NCBI RefSeq assembly: GCF_900461105.1
Contig: NZ_UFWZ01000001.1
Coordinates: forward strand, 496,001 to 560,000
Reading direction: 5' to 3'
Source of the DNA: Clostridium putrefaciens
GTDB taxonomy: Bacteria > Bacillota > Clostridia > Clostridiales > Clostridiaceae
DNA: 64,000 bases
Shown here: piece by piece, positions 8,373 through 17,784 of the stretch
Layout: each line of letters begins with the position of its first letter
Numbering within the stretch: the first letter of the stretch is position 1
The notes under the pieces: generated by a model
Database searches by the model: none
The model's input: only the letters and a program-made list of their open reading frames with translations
What the model was told of the DNA's origin: nothing
Made by a program: the position numbers and the translations under genes

Positions 8373-9380
8373 ATGGGGAAGAAATCTAAGATTATAGCCT
8401 TAAGCATTTTAATTATTGGACTATTAGTATTAGCTTATAATAATTCAATTCATAATGAAGGTGGAGTGGAGAAAAGTATAGAAAAGGATGTGGATGCTGA
8501 GAAGGATAAGATTAAATCAAAAAAGGACACCCCCGCAGAGGATAATAGTAATGAAAGTAATTTAGAGGAAGAATCAAAAGAAAACTTAAAAGAAAAATCA
8601 GAGAAAAAACTATGGAAAGAAACATGGAACAAATCAGAGAAAGAATCATGGAAAATGGATAAGAGCGAGGCTAAAAGCCAGTGTAATGTTTATAAAACTT
8701 GTATTGAGGGCTGCGAAAATACTCCTTTAAATGAAGAATCTAAAGGTAAAGGTGTACAGATAGAATCTAAAGAATTAAATTACTCTAATGATAAGGTAGA
8801 AGTAAATATTAAATTTCCTAAGATCCAATGGAAAGGAGAGCCAAAAGATAAGTCACAAATTGAGGCACCTATAATAAAAGAAGATATAGCTCTTAAGATT
8901 AATAAAGAAATTGAAGATTATACTATGGCATTTAAAAATAACATAGAAAAGGGAGCAGCAAAGTATAAAGAAAAATGTGATAATAGTGGTAATAAGTTTA
9001 ATGTACAAGTAGCGAAAAGTGATTATAAGGTAACATACAATAGTGACAATATATTAAGTATATTAATTGAATATTATGAGTACACCGGGGGTGCTCATGG
9101 CATGACATACAAAATTAATTTTAACTATTATATAGATACAGGAGATAAAATAAATCTTTCATCCTTATTTAAAGAAGGCTTTAATTATAAAGAGAAGATT
9201 GATGAGTCAATTAAAGAGTCTATGTCCAAACACCCTGAAATTTACTTTGAAGATAAGTTCCAAGGTATAAATGATGACACAAGTTTTTACATTACTAAAG
9301 AAGGAGTAGTGATATACTTCCCGCTTTATGAAATAGCCCCATACTCCACAGGAATACCAGAGTTTACACTGTCTCTATAA
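8373..9380 (+). CDS. Membrane-anchored DUF4163/DUF3298 (RsiV-like ectodomain) protein
   Basis: The 335-residue product has one N-terminal hydrophobic segment (about 5-23), a long Lys/Glu-rich spacer (about 30-100) containing repeated KESWK-type motifs, then a DUF4163-like region (about 145-225) and a DUF3298 domain (about 230-335; TGGAHGMTYKINFNYY and NLSSLFKEGFNY are typical). The DUF3298/4163 pair also forms the extracellular part of the anti-sigma factor RsiV and of PdaC-type deacetylases. No cytoplasmic anti-sigma domain or polysaccharide deacetylase domain is present here, so the molecular role is unknown. It is probably extracellular. The RBS AGGAGGCG precedes the ATG. It is divergent from the cell-wall hydrolase, and a strong hairpin terminates it. 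Confidence 0.8.
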   Translation: MGKKSKIIALSILIIGLLVLAYNNSIHNEGGVEKSIEKDVDAEKDKIKSKKDTPAEDNSNESNLEEESKENLKEKSEKKLWKETWNKSEKESWKMDKSEAKSQCNVYKTCIEGCENTPLNEESKGKGVQIESKELNYSNDKVEVNIKFPKIQWKGEPKDKSQIEAPIIKEDIALKINKEIEDYTMAFKNNIEKGAAKYKEKCDNSGNKFNVQVAKSDYKVTYNSDNILSILIEYYEYTGGAHGMTYKINFNYYIDTGDKINLSSLFKEGFNYKEKIDESIKESMSKHPEIYFEDKFQGINDDTSFYITKEGVVIYFPLYEIAPYSTGIPEFTLSL

Positions 9381-9446
9381 AAATGTGAAAGCACCTCAGA
9401 GTTGTAGCTAATTTGTGGCATAGACTCTGAGGTGCTTTCACATTTT
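9381..9446. terminator. Bidirectional-type terminator, 21-bp perfect stem
   Basis: Arms at 9382-9402 and 9424-9444 are perfect complements (core AAAGCACCTCAGAGT). They are flanked by A-rich sequence on the left and TTTT on the right, immediately after the stop codon of the DUF3298 gene. Confidence 0.85.
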
Positions 9447-9838
9447 ATGGCTTATAGTGACACGTAATTCAAATTACAAAGGTATAATACTATATTTTGA
9501 TTAAATAATACTCTATAGGAAACAATATAAATAGAGATTAATAGATCTTTTTAATTTGGCTTGTCCTGGGGCAAATTCAGATATTATAGACTTGTGTTTA
9601 TTTTAAGAGAATAAAATGTCGAAATTAGAGTAATAAGGAAGATTAATAGTATAATTACATGGGTGTTATTTCAAATTAAGTTAATTAAACAATGAGTATA
9701 GTAATATATGAGTAAAATCAGTAAAGAACAAATTAAAAGTAATAAATTGAATTAAGTCTTTAATTATGCTAAAACTAATGTTAATATATACATAGAATAT
9801 TACTTTAAAGATGATAGCTTTGAGAAAGAGGGAGAAAT
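9447..9838. other. AT-rich intergenic region with no recognisable gene
   Basis: About 390 bases separate the DUF3298 terminator from the next start. Only very short open stretches without convincing ribosome binding sites are present. The last bases contain GAGGGAG, the likely RBS for the TTG start at 9839. I see no conserved element. Confidence 0.5.
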
Positions 9839-10165
9839 TTGGAGATTAATACAGACATAAAAGATTTAAGAGATCTTACACTTATAAGATTTATAGTGAA
9901 AAAGGATTGTGGTACATATTTTAAGGCAAGAGGATATAGCGGAGAAAAATACATAATTATTAAGAATGATGCTTCTAAGCATTTAAAAGAAGCTAGTGAT
10001 GCATCCTACCATGTTATAAAGGAAGAAAAGGGAGTATTAATAAAAAGGCAGGTGTGCTACCCAATAAGCTCAGCGGAATTTGAAGACTTATTTTATAAGT
10101 TTAACCCAGAAGGGCCTAAATCTATGAAAGAGCTAAATGGTTTTGAAGAGTTTCAAAGCAATTAA
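9839..10165 (+). CDS. Small hypothetical protein (108 aa)
   Basis: I do not recognise the family. The product is soluble and charged, with no signal peptide or membrane segment. It has alternating beta-type stretches (LIRFIVKKD, YFKARGY, YIIIKND, VLIKRQVCYP) and an acidic C-terminus. The start is TTG with GAGGGAG five to six bases upstream. Codon use matches the neighbouring genes, which supports a real gene. It stands alone between two terminators, with brnQ convergent downstream, so it is probably monocistronic. Function unknown. Confidence 0.6.
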   Translation: MEINTDIKDLRDLTLIRFIVKKDCGTYFKARGYSGEKYIIIKNDASKHLKEASDASYHVIKEEKGVLIKRQVCYPISSAEFEDLFYKFNPEGPKSMKELNGFEEFQSN

Positions 10166-10430
10166 TTAGTTTGCATGTTAAGAATGAATTTATTTATGAG
10201 TACCATTCTTATAATGGAAACTTTAACAGTAGCGATTCGATATATTAATATAGAGGAATGATTCTAATAGTAGAATATTAGTTATGATTAATAAATACAT
10301 AAACATATAAACAAATACAATAACCACAAGAAATATAAGAGATACAAGAGAATAAATAACTAGGAAGATAAAGCTTAAAGCCAAAGGGTGGTATCTAGGC
10401 TTTATTTATTACGTGTTTAAATCACAAATA
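10166..10430. other. Intergenic region with a weak terminator
   Basis: No gene is visible. A hairpin with arms AAAGCC (10377-10382) and GGCTTT (10398-10403) followed by ATTTATTA probably ends the 108-aa gene. Confidence 0.5.
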
Positions 10431-10466
10431 CAAAAAAATGGATACGCCTAAGAGGTGTATCCATTT
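10431..10466 (-). terminator. Terminator of brnQ
   Basis: On the minus strand arms AAATGGATAC and GTATCCATTT (10436-10445 and 10457-10466) are followed by a run of T (plus-strand A7 at 10432-10438). It lies 13 bases after the brnQ stop. Confidence 0.8.
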
Positions 10467-10478
10467 CTTCGTATAGGT

Positions 10479-11789
10479 CTAATCTGCGAATATAGTGGAC
10501 TTTGAAGTCTTGTTATTTAAAAGTATAAATGATGTTATAAACATCACTATAGTGGGTACTACCCATACAAATCCACTATCATATAGGGGAAGTTTAGTTA
10601 ATAGGTTAATAGTTTTAATGTTGTAGCTGTTTATATATTTCACATTAGAAAGGGTGCTTAATATACTAAATAAAAGTGAAGTGTATACAGTTATTTTAAA
10701 TACATTGTTATTTTTAATCGTATCTTTAATAAGTGTAAGTAGTATTAAAGTTATAGCTATAGGATAAAGTATATTAAGTATAGGACCTGCAAATTTTACT
10801 ATTTGTTCTACTCCAGAGGAGCCTATTACTACTCCTATGATGCTCATGAATATAGCATTAAACTTATAAGATAATCTTCCATTGGTTAAACCTTCAAAAA
10901 AGGATGAACCGGAAGAAATTAGACCGACAGAAGTTGTGAAACATGCAACTCCAATTGTGATACCTATTAATATACTTCCTATAGAGCCTAGATTACGCTG
11001 TGATATTTCTAGGAGCAGAAAGGTTTTTGATACATCAGAATCAAATACACTGCTAGTTTGTGCACCAAGATGCATTAAACCTGAGTAAACAACTGCTAGT
11101 CCTATTATTGCTATGGCTCCAGATTTTAATGTCATACCCATGACTTTGTCTTCACAGTAGCCTTTAGCTAAAATAGATTTGAATACTATAGAAGAAAAGA
11201 CCAATGCAGCTAAAGCGTCCATAGTTTGATAACCTTCTTTAAGCCCTGAAGCAATAGGGAGAGTTTTACCTGTATTTATAATAGGAGATGTAGGAAACAG
11301 TATACCTTTGACTATCAATATAGACAGGGTTATTAGCAGTATAGGAGTTAGATATTTACCTATAAGGTCCATAATTTGCGATGGATTTAGTACAAATACT
11401 AAATTTAAAACAAAGTAAAATATTACAAATGCAAGAGCTGGCACACCTGGAAATACAGGAGATATAGCAAGCTCATAAGTTGTAGCTGCGGTTCTTGGTA
11501 TTGCAAGCAAAGGTCCAATGGTTAAAAATAAGGATATAGAAAATATCTTAGTGAAAATTGGTCCTACAGGTAGTCCTATATTTTCAAAATCACCATTAAC
11601 CTTAGTACAAGCAATAATTCCTAGAAGTGGTAGTCCTACTCCTGTAAGTATAAAACCTATAGCGGAGAAGACGTAGCTTGTTCCAAATATGTTTCCAAGA
11701 TAGGGTGGGAATATAAGGTTGCCTGCACCAAAAAACATTGCAAATAGTGCAAAACCTATTATTATTATATCTTTTGTGGATTTTTTCAT
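10479..11789 (-). CDS. brnQ: Branched-chain amino acid transport system II carrier protein
   Basis: A Na+-coupled (LIVCS family) importer of leucine, isoleucine and valine in the cytoplasmic membrane. The 436-residue protein has about 12 hydrophobic segments. The N-terminus (GFALFAMFFGAGNLIFPPYLG at about 12-32) is the family hallmark, and GLISSGSSFFEGL near 285 is also typical. The RBS GAGGTGC precedes the ATG. The gene is monocistronic, bounded by a terminator and by the divergent ssb region. I found no T-box in the leader and no convincing CodY box, so its regulation cannot be stated. Confidence 0.92.
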   Translation of the reverse strand: MKKSTKDIIIIGFALFAMFFGAGNLIFPPYLGNIFGTSYVFSAIGFILTGVGLPLLGIIACTKVNGDFENIGLPVGPIFTKIFSISLFLTIGPLLAIPRTAATTYELAISPVFPGVPALAFVIFYFVLNLVFVLNPSQIMDLIGKYLTPILLITLSILIVKGILFPTSPIINTGKTLPIASGLKEGYQTMDALAALVFSSIVFKSILAKGYCEDKVMGMTLKSGAIAIIGLAVVYSGLMHLGAQTSSVFDSDVSKTFLLLEISQRNLGSIGSILIGITIGVACFTTSVGLISSGSSFFEGLTNGRLSYKFNAIFMSIIGVVIGSSGVEQIVKFAGPILNILYPIAITLILLTLIKDTIKNNNVFKITVYTSLLFSILSTLSNVKYINSYNIKTINLLTKLPLYDSGFVWVVPTIVMFITSFILLNNKTSKSTIFAD

Positions 11790-12095
11790 TAGAGCACCTC
11801 AATTCATAAAATTTATATTATGTATTAGTGGATATTAGGCTTTAGTTAATAATCCACTTTACTTAAAATTATTCTACTTTAAGAAGATTCACATAACTTT
11901 AAAAATAAAGTTAAATCTATGGTATCATCTATATTAATAAAATTCAATAAAAATTCAAAAAAAACTAATAAAAAGAACTGATAATTTATATAAATATCAT
12001 CAAATACTTGTATAGGAATTGTTAATATGGCAATAATCTTATGTATAAATAGAAGAAAATGTTTACAAAAATAAAGGTGAAATATGGAGGTAAAT
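11790..12095. other. Divergent intergenic region between brnQ and ssb
   Basis: AT-rich spacer. A possible ssb promoter is TTGTTA (12019-12024) and TATAAA (12044-12049), but the 19-base spacing is long. The Shine-Dalgarno GGAGG lies at 12087-12091, just before the preferred ssb start at 12096. Nothing else is recognised. Confidence 0.4.
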
Positions 12096-12437
12096 ATGAA
12101 TAAGATTTTATTAGTTGGAAGGCTCGTAAAGGATCCTGAAATTAAAGTTTTACAAGCAGGAGAGAGGAAGGTTGCAAAGTTTATTTTAGCTGTTAATAGA
12201 AATTATAAAAATTCAGATGGAGAAAATAAGGCGGATTTTGTTCCTGTTTCTGTATGGGGAAAAAGAGCAGAAATTATAATGAAGTACCTTCAAAAAGGTA
12301 GTTTTGTAAGTATCAGTGGAAGACTTAATACAGGAAGTTATGAAGATAAAGAAGGAAATAAAAGATATACCTATGAAGTTGTAGCAGAAGATTTCCATTT
12401 CGTAGACAATAGGAAGAAAGATGAAGTGGCACAGTAA
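12096..12437 (+). CDS. ssb: Single-stranded DNA-binding protein (short form)
   Basis: An OB-fold protein binding ssDNA in replication, repair or recombination. Typical features: start MNKILLVGRLVKDPE, central ADFVPVSVWGK, then YLQKGSFVSISGRL and YTYEVVAEDFHFV. The frame is open from 12084, but GGAGG lies inside that extension and points to the ATG at 12096. That gives 113 residues. The protein stops soon after the OB fold (ends RKKDEVAQ). It lacks the acidic DDDIPF-type tail used by the main replicative SSB to recruit partners, so it is probably an accessory paralog rather than the essential one. It stands alone, and a terminator shared with the convergent gene follows. Confidence 0.88.
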   Translation: MNKILLVGRLVKDPEIKVLQAGERKVAKFILAVNRNYKNSDGENKADFVPVSVWGKRAEIIMKYLQKGSFVSISGRLNTGSYEDKEGNKRYTYEVVAEDFHFVDNRKKDEVAQ

Positions 12438-12469
12438 ATATAATAAATTCTATCTTTTAATTTTAAATA

Positions 12470-12569
12470 TAAAAAAAGAAATTGGAACTAGTAAAGTGAT
12501 AAAAGAATAAAAAGGTAAAAGAATAAAAGAATAAAAAAGTAGAAGAATAAAAGAATAAAGTAAAATAAA
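12470..12569. repeat. Purine-rich low-complexity repeat
   Basis: An irregular run of AAAAGAATAAAAG-type units lies between the ssb stop and the shared terminator. It looks like slippage-type expansion with no coding potential. Confidence 0.5.
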
Positions 12570-12606
12570 AAAAGATAGCCCTGAAATTACAGGGACTATC
12601 TTTTTA
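12570..12606. terminator. Bidirectional terminator between ssb and the flavodiiron gene
   Basis: The stem AAAGATAG-CCCTG pairs with CAGGG-A-CTATCTTT around a short loop. T5 follows on the plus strand and an A-run (T-run on the minus strand) on the left. It serves both convergent genes. Confidence 0.85.
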
Positions 12607-12612
12607 AAATAT

Positions 12613-15270
12613 CTAAAGAAGATTATTTTTAATTACTTCTTCTAAGTCATAACCATTTTTTATACCATCTATGATTTTAGCGGATTTTGATAAGTTTCCA
12701 ATTAGAACACCACCAACTAATATGTTTTCTCTAAAGAATAACTTTTTATAGATTCCTTTATCTAAATCTTTAAAAGCTAGCTGTTCTAATGAACTATCAT
12801 CAAGATTTATTGATCCAGCAGAGAATATTTTAGCATTTAAAGCATTAAATATAACAGAAGATACAAAGCTATTAAATGCTACATCATCTCCAGCGGCATT
12901 AGCACCAGCAACTTTACCCATTTCAATTGCTGCAGGCCAGTTGCCAAATATGGTGCCTTTTAATTCTGCAATATCTCCAGCAGCATAGATATCCTTTATA
13001 TTTGTTTCCATCTTATCATTAACTCTAACACCCTTATCAGATGCTAATCCTGCCTTCTCTGCTAGGTGCTTTTTAGGTCTTATTCCTACAGAAAATAAAA
13101 TCATATCAGTTTCTAAGATTATCCCACTTTTTAATCTTAAGCCTACAATTTTAGGCTTTTTAACAAAGTCATGATTTGAAGTTGGGATCATGCACATATC
13201 TGCAATTATTTCTTCAACTGAGTCACCTAATAACAGGTTAATTCCAGATTTATCTGCTATTTTCTTAAAGATATCAGCACCTTCGTTATCTAATTGCCTT
13301 GGAAGGAGTCTTGTGCTAAATTCTACAACAGTTACATCTAAGCCCTTTTGTTTTAGATTCCAAGCAGCTTCAAGACCTAGAAGTCCCCCACCGATTATTA
13401 CAGCTTTTTCAGATTTTTCTATATAAGATTTAACGTTTATAGCATCATCTAATTCTTTTAGTGTAAAGAGGCCATCTACTTCTTTGTAATTTTCAAAAGT
13501 TAGAACTAAATTTCCAATTTTACTTTTAAATTCATCGCAAGCAACTTTTATAGGCGGTATAAAGTTATAACTACCATTTGCTAGTATTAACTTATCATAT
13601 TCTAAAGTCGTGCCATTATTTAAAAGTATTTTCTTACTATCAGGTATTATTTCGTTTACATATACTCCAAGAGTTTGTTTTATATTATTATCTTCATACC
13701 AATTGCTTTTTGCGATATAAAAGCTTTTATCATCAATAGTAGTTGTTATATAATCTGAAAGTTGAGGTCTAAAGTAAGACATAGACTTTTCTTTAGATAC
13801 TATCTCTATAGAACATTTTGGATTTCTTTCTCGTATAGCCTTTGCAGCATAAAATCCAGAAGCTCCATTTCCGATTATAACAAACCTTTCTCTAGTTTCC
13901 TTTTTGAATTTAGGAGTTGAAGAAATTACTTCTACAAATTGATCCTTAGAAGCCCCACATACAGGACATATCTCAGGAGGGAAGTCACCTTCAAATATTT
14001 CTCCACAAATAACACATTTCCAAAGTCTTGTTTTCTTTTTTACAGCAGGAGTAGTGGAAACCTTTCCTTTTTCTAATAACTTTTCTGCAAAAGCTTCACC
14101 AAAATTAAATGCTTTTGTAAGTTCATCTTCTGAAGGTTTAAAGTTTACCTTAAGTCCTGGGGTAAGAATATTCATTCTTAATTCCTTAAGTCTTCTTTCT
14201 ATGTTAGGTACAGCTTCTCCACTCCAACCATAAGATCCAAAAGCAGCTGCAACTTTTCCACCATGAACTAGGGGATTTAGCTTTGTTAGTACATCACGTA
14301 TAGGCTCAAGAAGTTCACTATTAATAGTAGGTGAGCCAAAAAGTACACCCTCCGAGCTAGTTATATCCTTTATAATGTCATCCATGTTACTTTGGATTAC
14401 ATCATAAGACTTTATCTCAAAATTACCCTTAGATTTTATACCCTCTGCTATTTTATCACCCATGGATTTAGTATAACCATAAGCGGATACATAAGATATA
14501 GTTACCTTTGGTACTTCAGCCTTAGGCTTTGGTGTGCTCCACTCTTTATAAAGTTCAACTATTTTATTAGGATTTTCTCTTAAGATAGGGCCGTGACCTG
14601 TACAAATTGTATCGATATCTAATTTTTCTATTTTGTCTATAGCTTTAAGCACATAAGGCTTAAATGGTCCCATTATACAGTCGAAGTAATATTTTAATGA
14701 TTCCATATAATGTTCTTGGTTTTCAATTAAATCATTAAAAACATTTTCACTGCAATAATGTGTTCCAAAGGAGTCACAAGTGAATAATATTTTATCTTCA
14801 GGTACGAAGGTGTAGATTGTATCTGGCCAATGTAAAAATGGTGCAGATACAAATTGTAGTGTTTTATTTCCAAGAGATAATGTTGACCCATCCTCTACCA
14901 CTATGGATTCAAAAGGTACGTTAGCTATTTTTTTCATGAACTTTATGGCTGCCGCAGAACCTACTATTTTGGCATTGGGAGAAAGTTCAAGAATTTTTGC
15001 AACGGAACCTGCATGATCTGGTTCAGTATGATCTACTATTATGTAGTCTATTTTATGAATGTCTATGTCTAGGGACTTTAATCTGTCTAAGTATTGATCA
15101 AAAAACTCAAGCTTTACAGTCTCAAGTAAGGCAACCTTTTCATTTCCACGTATTACATATGAATTATATGTTGTTCCATAGGGTGTGTACATTATTATGT
15201 CGAAAACTCTAAGTGATGGATCTAATGCTCCAACCCAATAAATATCTTTTTTAATTTCTAAAGATCTCAT
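12613..15270 (-). CDS. Class F flavodiiron protein: FDP core, rubredoxin and NADH:rubredoxin oxidoreductase in one chain
   Basis: A single-polypeptide O2 (or NO) reductase that passes electrons from NAD(P)H through FAD and rubredoxin to an FMN/di-iron site. Module 1 (about 1-250) is a metallo-beta-lactamase fold with the HxExDH diiron motif in HTEPDHAGS near residue 81. Module 2 (about 255-395) is a flavodoxin domain ([18 protein letters not shown]). Module 3 (about 415-455) is rubredoxin with CVICG and CPVCG. Module 4 (about 465-885) is a pyridine nucleotide-disulphide oxidoreductase with two dinucleotide folds (VIIGNGASG and [13 protein letters not shown]). The longest frame begins at TTG 15288, but AAGGA sits nine bases before ATG 15270. 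The same architecture is known from Clostridioides difficile and Trichomonas. It probably serves oxygen defence. It appears monocistronic. Confidence 0.92.
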   Translation of the reverse strand: MRSLEIKKDIYWVGALDPSLRVFDIIMYTPYGTTYNSYVIRGNEKVALLETVKLEFFDQYLDRLKSLDIDIHKIDYIIVDHTEPDHAGSVAKILELSPNAKIVGSAAAIKFMKKIANVPFESIVVEDGSTLSLGNKTLQFVSAPFLHWPDTIYTFVPEDKILFTCDSFGTHYCSENVFNDLIENQEHYMESLKYYFDCIMGPFKPYVLKAIDKIEKLDIDTICTGHGPILRENPNKIVELYKEWSTPKPKAEVPKVTISYVSAYGYTKSMGDKIAEGIKSKGNFEIKSYDVIQSNMDDIIKDITSSEGVLFGSPTINSELLEPIRDVLTKLNPLVHGGKVAAAFGSYGWSGEAVPNIERRLKELRMNILTPGLKVNFKPSEDELTKAFNFGEAFAEKLLEKGKVSTTPAVKKKTRLWKCVICGEIFEGDFPPEICPVCGASKDQFVEVISSTPKFKKETRERFVIIGNGASGFYAAKAIRERNPKCSIEIVSKEKSMSYFRPQLSDYITTTIDDKSFYIAKSNWYEDNNIKQTLGVYVNEIIPDSKKILLNNGTTLEYDKLILANGSYNFIPPIKVACDEFKSKIGNLVLTFENYKEVDGLFTLKELDDAINVKSYIEKSEKAVIIGGGLLGLEAAWNLKQKGLDVTVVEFSTRLLPRQLDNEGADIFKKIADKSGINLLLGDSVEEIIADMCMIPTSNHDFVKKPKIVGLRLKSGIILETDMILFSVGIRPKKHLAEKAGLASDKGVRVNDKMETNIKDIYAAGDIAELKGTIFGNWPAAIEMGKVAGANAAGDDVAFNSFVSSVIFNALNAKIFSAGSINLDDSSLEQLAFKDLDKGIYKKLFFRENILVGGVLIGNLSKSAKIIDGIKNGYDLEEVIKNNLL

Positions 15271-16014
15271 ATTCATCATTCCTTTCAATAATGCTATAAA
15301 AGTATGTATTAATTATATCATCTAATCGAAAACATTGCTTAATATACGAGTCATTGGGAGCTTGTGCCTTAAATTAGGAGTTTAGCTACCGTAAACATCA
15401 TATTGTTAGTTTAAACAATATTGTAAGATTTTAAACTAAGGTATTTTAATAACTTATAATAGATTGTAGGGAATTGTAAATGTGTTTAAATCATAATTGT
15501 AAATGTTTTTAAATCATAATTGTAATTGTAATTGTAATTGTAATTGTACTTAAATTGTAATTGCGCTTAAATTGTAAATGTATGTATAATTAAAGTTTTA
15601 ACAAAACAAAATAAGCAATAGTAGTTATTAGCTACTACATACTATTATAAAGCAAAATACAGATTTGGTCAATAGGGGTAAATATTTTTAAGATATTGTA
15701 TATGATTCATTTATGATAATGTCTTAATATACCACATTTGATTATGTTTTAAGGGATTTAAATAATATTTAATGATATTTTAACAAATAATATCTTGATG
15801 ATTTAGATAATAATCTTTATAATAGATTCATTGCATAGAATTCATAATAGGTAGACGCAGTATTTACAGAACATATTACATATATATATAAGAGAAAATT
15901 TATGCATTGTCTTAATATTTATAGTGGAGTCATTGCATCAGAACATATATTATAAGATATATGCTAAATACAGTAGATTACATTACATAAAATATAATCA
16001 CAAGGAGTTTGAAT
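15271..16014. other. Long non-coding region between the flavodiiron and SmpZ-type genes
   Basis: About 740 bases without a credible gene. It must contain the flavodiiron promoter (minus strand) and the promoter of the small exporter gene (plus strand). It also holds the ATTGTA repeat block listed separately. I found no known operator (no Fur, Rex or PerR consensus). Confidence 0.5.
15482..15580. repeat. ATTGTA hexamer array and related repeats
   Basis: Five perfect tandem ATTGTA hexamers at 15519-15548 are flanked by two copies of TTTAAATCATAATTGTAA (about 15485 and 15509) and two of TTAAATTGTAA. It lies about 210-310 bp upstream of the flavodiiron start. This could be simple slippage or a cluster of protein-binding sites. 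Confidence 0.7.
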
Positions 16015-16485
16015 ATGAATTTTTCACAATTACTTAAGGTCTTTATTTTCTCTGCTATACCTCTTACAGAGCAAAGAGCAGCAATACCTATAGGCATTGC
16101 TCAATATGGATTAGATCCAGTTTCTACTTTGATAGTTAGTTTTCTTGGAAGCTTAGTGCCAGTGCCTTTTATATTGCTACTTTTTAATGTTGTATTTAAG
16201 TGGATGAAAAAATACAAGTTTTTTAATCCCTTAAATAAAATAATAGAAAATAAGATACAAAAGGGTACAGGGAAGATTGAGAAGTATAAAGAAATAGGCC
16301 TTATAATATTTATAGGAATCCCTCTACCAACTACAGGACTTTGGACTGGTAGCGCTGTAGCTGCAGTACTTGGCTTAGATTTCAAAAAATCAATGCTTTG
16401 CGCTGCTATAGGTGGATTAATATCAGCTATTATAATAACATTAATTACTATTAGCGTAGGAAGTTTTGCTTCGCTATTTTCGTAA
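16015..16485 (+). CDS. Small multidrug-export-type membrane protein (COG2426)
   Basis: A 156-residue membrane protein with four or five hydrophobic segments. The conserved start SAIPLTEQRAAIPIGIA and the central GIPLPTTGLWTGSAVAAVLG identify the COG2426 family (Sm_multidrug_ex), whose transport function is poorly established. The frame is open from TTG 16009, but AAGGAG is correctly spaced for ATG 16015. It stands alone behind a long non-coding region and is followed by two hairpins. I am confident of the family. The substrate is unknown. Confidence 0.82.
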   Translation: MNFSQLLKVFIFSAIPLTEQRAAIPIGIAQYGLDPVSTLIVSFLGSLVPVPFILLLFNVVFKWMKKYKFFNPLNKIIENKIQKGTGKIEKYKEIGLIIFIGIPLPTTGLWTGSAVAAVLGLDFKKSMLCAAIGGLISAIIITLITISVGSFASLFS

Positions 16486-16510
16486 AATTAGTGTGGATTC
16501 TAAGTTTTGA

Positions 16511-16619
16511 GTTAGGACTTTCCTAACTTAGTGTAGCATGTAAGCTTTGATTTATCACTTTTATAGATTAATGCGTAAAAACAAGGTAACTTTTAATATA
16601 AAAAGGTTATCTTTTTTTT
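16511..16619 (+). terminator. Two hairpins downstream of the COG2426 gene, the second a terminator
   Basis: The first is GTTAGGA (16511-16517) with TCCTAAC (16521-16527). The second is GGTAACTTTT (16585-16594) with AAAAGGTTATC (16601-16611, one bulge), followed by T8. The second is the likely terminator. Confidence 0.7.
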
Positions 16620-16775
16620 GTGAATTTATATATAAACTTTAATAAAGATGGAATTTACAGATTGTATCTATAATTTAGATTTATTTGAATATTTGTATAG
16701 AAGAATCAAATAACACTATGCTATAATATTCCTATAATAGTTTGAAATACATATATGGAAGGAGGAGTTATTTAA

Positions 16776-16799
16776 TTGGTCTATATTTTAGTGAAATGA
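16776..16799 (+). other. Possible 7-codon leader ORF upstream of moxR
   Basis: GGAGG ends at 16765, ten bases before TTG 16776, which opens a seven-codon frame reading MVYILVK and stops at 16797-16799. The moxR start, about 25 bases further on, has no Shine-Dalgarno of its own. Translation of this small frame could load ribosomes for moxR. It may equally be chance. Confidence 0.3.
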
Positions 16800-16824
16800 C
16801 CTGTTAGATAATGAGTTATTGGAT

Positions 16825-17775
16825 ATGGAAGTTAATAAGTTTGTTGAATTTAGAGAAAAGGTTTTAGAAAATGTGGGGAAGGTTATAGTAGGTAAAAAGA
16901 GAAAAATAGATAGAATAATAGTTGCGTTTATATGCTCTGGACATGTTCTTTTAGAAGACGTTCCAGGACTTGGGAAAACTAAACTTGCAAGAGCTTTATC
17001 TCAAACGTTAAACTGCTCTTTTAAAAGAATTCAATTTACTCCAGACCTTTTGCCTTCAGACCTTACAGGTATATATTATTACAATCAAAAGACCATGGAA
17101 TTTGAATTTAAAAAAGGACCTTTATTAAGTCAATTTGTATTAGCAGATGAAATTAATAGGGCAACGCCAAGAACGCAATCTGCTTTACTTGAGTGTATGG
17201 AAGAAAGGCAAATAACTGTAGAAGGAAATACATTAAAACTGGACAAACCATTTTTCGTTATTGCTACAGAAAATCCTATAGAACAATTTGGAACATTCCC
17301 ACTGCCAGAAGCTCAATTAGATAGATTTTTCATGAAACTATCTATGGGATATCCATCTTATAGTGAGGAAATTGCTATATTAGATAGGTATAAAGAAAAG
17401 GATCCATTAGAAGAATTAAAGCCGGTTATAACTTTAGAGGAAATACAATATCTTCAAAAAGACTTTGTGTATGTTGAAGTTAAAGAGGAGATAAAAAGAT
17501 ATATATTAGATGTAGTAAATGAGACTCGTAGACATAAAGATATTGAACTCGGTGCATCTCCAAGGGCTACAATAGCACTTATGAAAGGCTGCCAAGCTTA
17601 TGCAGCAATACAAGGTAGGGACTATGTTATAACAGAAGATGTTAAGTCTATTGCTCCAGATGTCTTAAGTCATAGAATTATATTAAAAGCTGGAGGACGA
17701 ACTTTAGGAGATAAGTCTCATGAAGCCATTGAAGATATATTAAATAATATTAATACACCTTTAGAAGAAATTTAA
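16825..17775 (+). CDS. MoxR-family AAA+ ATPase
   Basis: A chaperone-like AAA+ ATPase thought to act with neighbouring DUF58 (VWA-like) proteins in maturation or assembly of partner complexes. Walker A region LEDVPGLGKTKLARAL (about 39-54), Walker B FVLADEINRA (about 108-117), sensor region IATENPIEQFGTFPLPEAQL (about 148-167) and arginine-finger region ASPRAT (about 245-250) are visible. The length of about 316 residues is normal. The start is uncertain: ATG 16825 or TTG 16819, neither with an RBS, while a strong GGAAGGAGG lies 60 bases upstream. DUF58 and DUF4129 genes follow with gaps of 2-9 bases, the standard operon for this family. Confidence 0.9.
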   Translation: MEVNKFVEFREKVLENVGKVIVGKKRKIDRIIVAFICSGHVLLEDVPGLGKTKLARALSQTLNCSFKRIQFTPDLLPSDLTGIYYYNQKTMEFEFKKGPLLSQFVLADEINRATPRTQSALLECMEERQITVEGNTLKLDKPFFVIATENPIEQFGTFPLPEAQLDRFFMKLSMGYPSYSEEIAILDRYKEKDPLEELKPVITLEEIQYLQKDFVYVEVKEEIKRYILDVVNETRRHKDIELGASPRATIALMKGCQAYAAIQGRDYVITEDVKSIAPDVLSHRIILKAGGRTLGDKSHEAIEDILNNINTPLEEI

Positions 17776-17784
17776 GGTGATATT

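Noticed and set aside
11790-12095. T-box or CodY control of brnQ
   Set aside because: No AGGGTGG-type T-box sequence and no AATTTTCWGAAAATT-like site is visible in the leader.
12470-12569. A-rich repeat after ssb as a functional site
   Set aside because: Simple purine slippage with no defined unit. Kept only as a low-complexity repeat.
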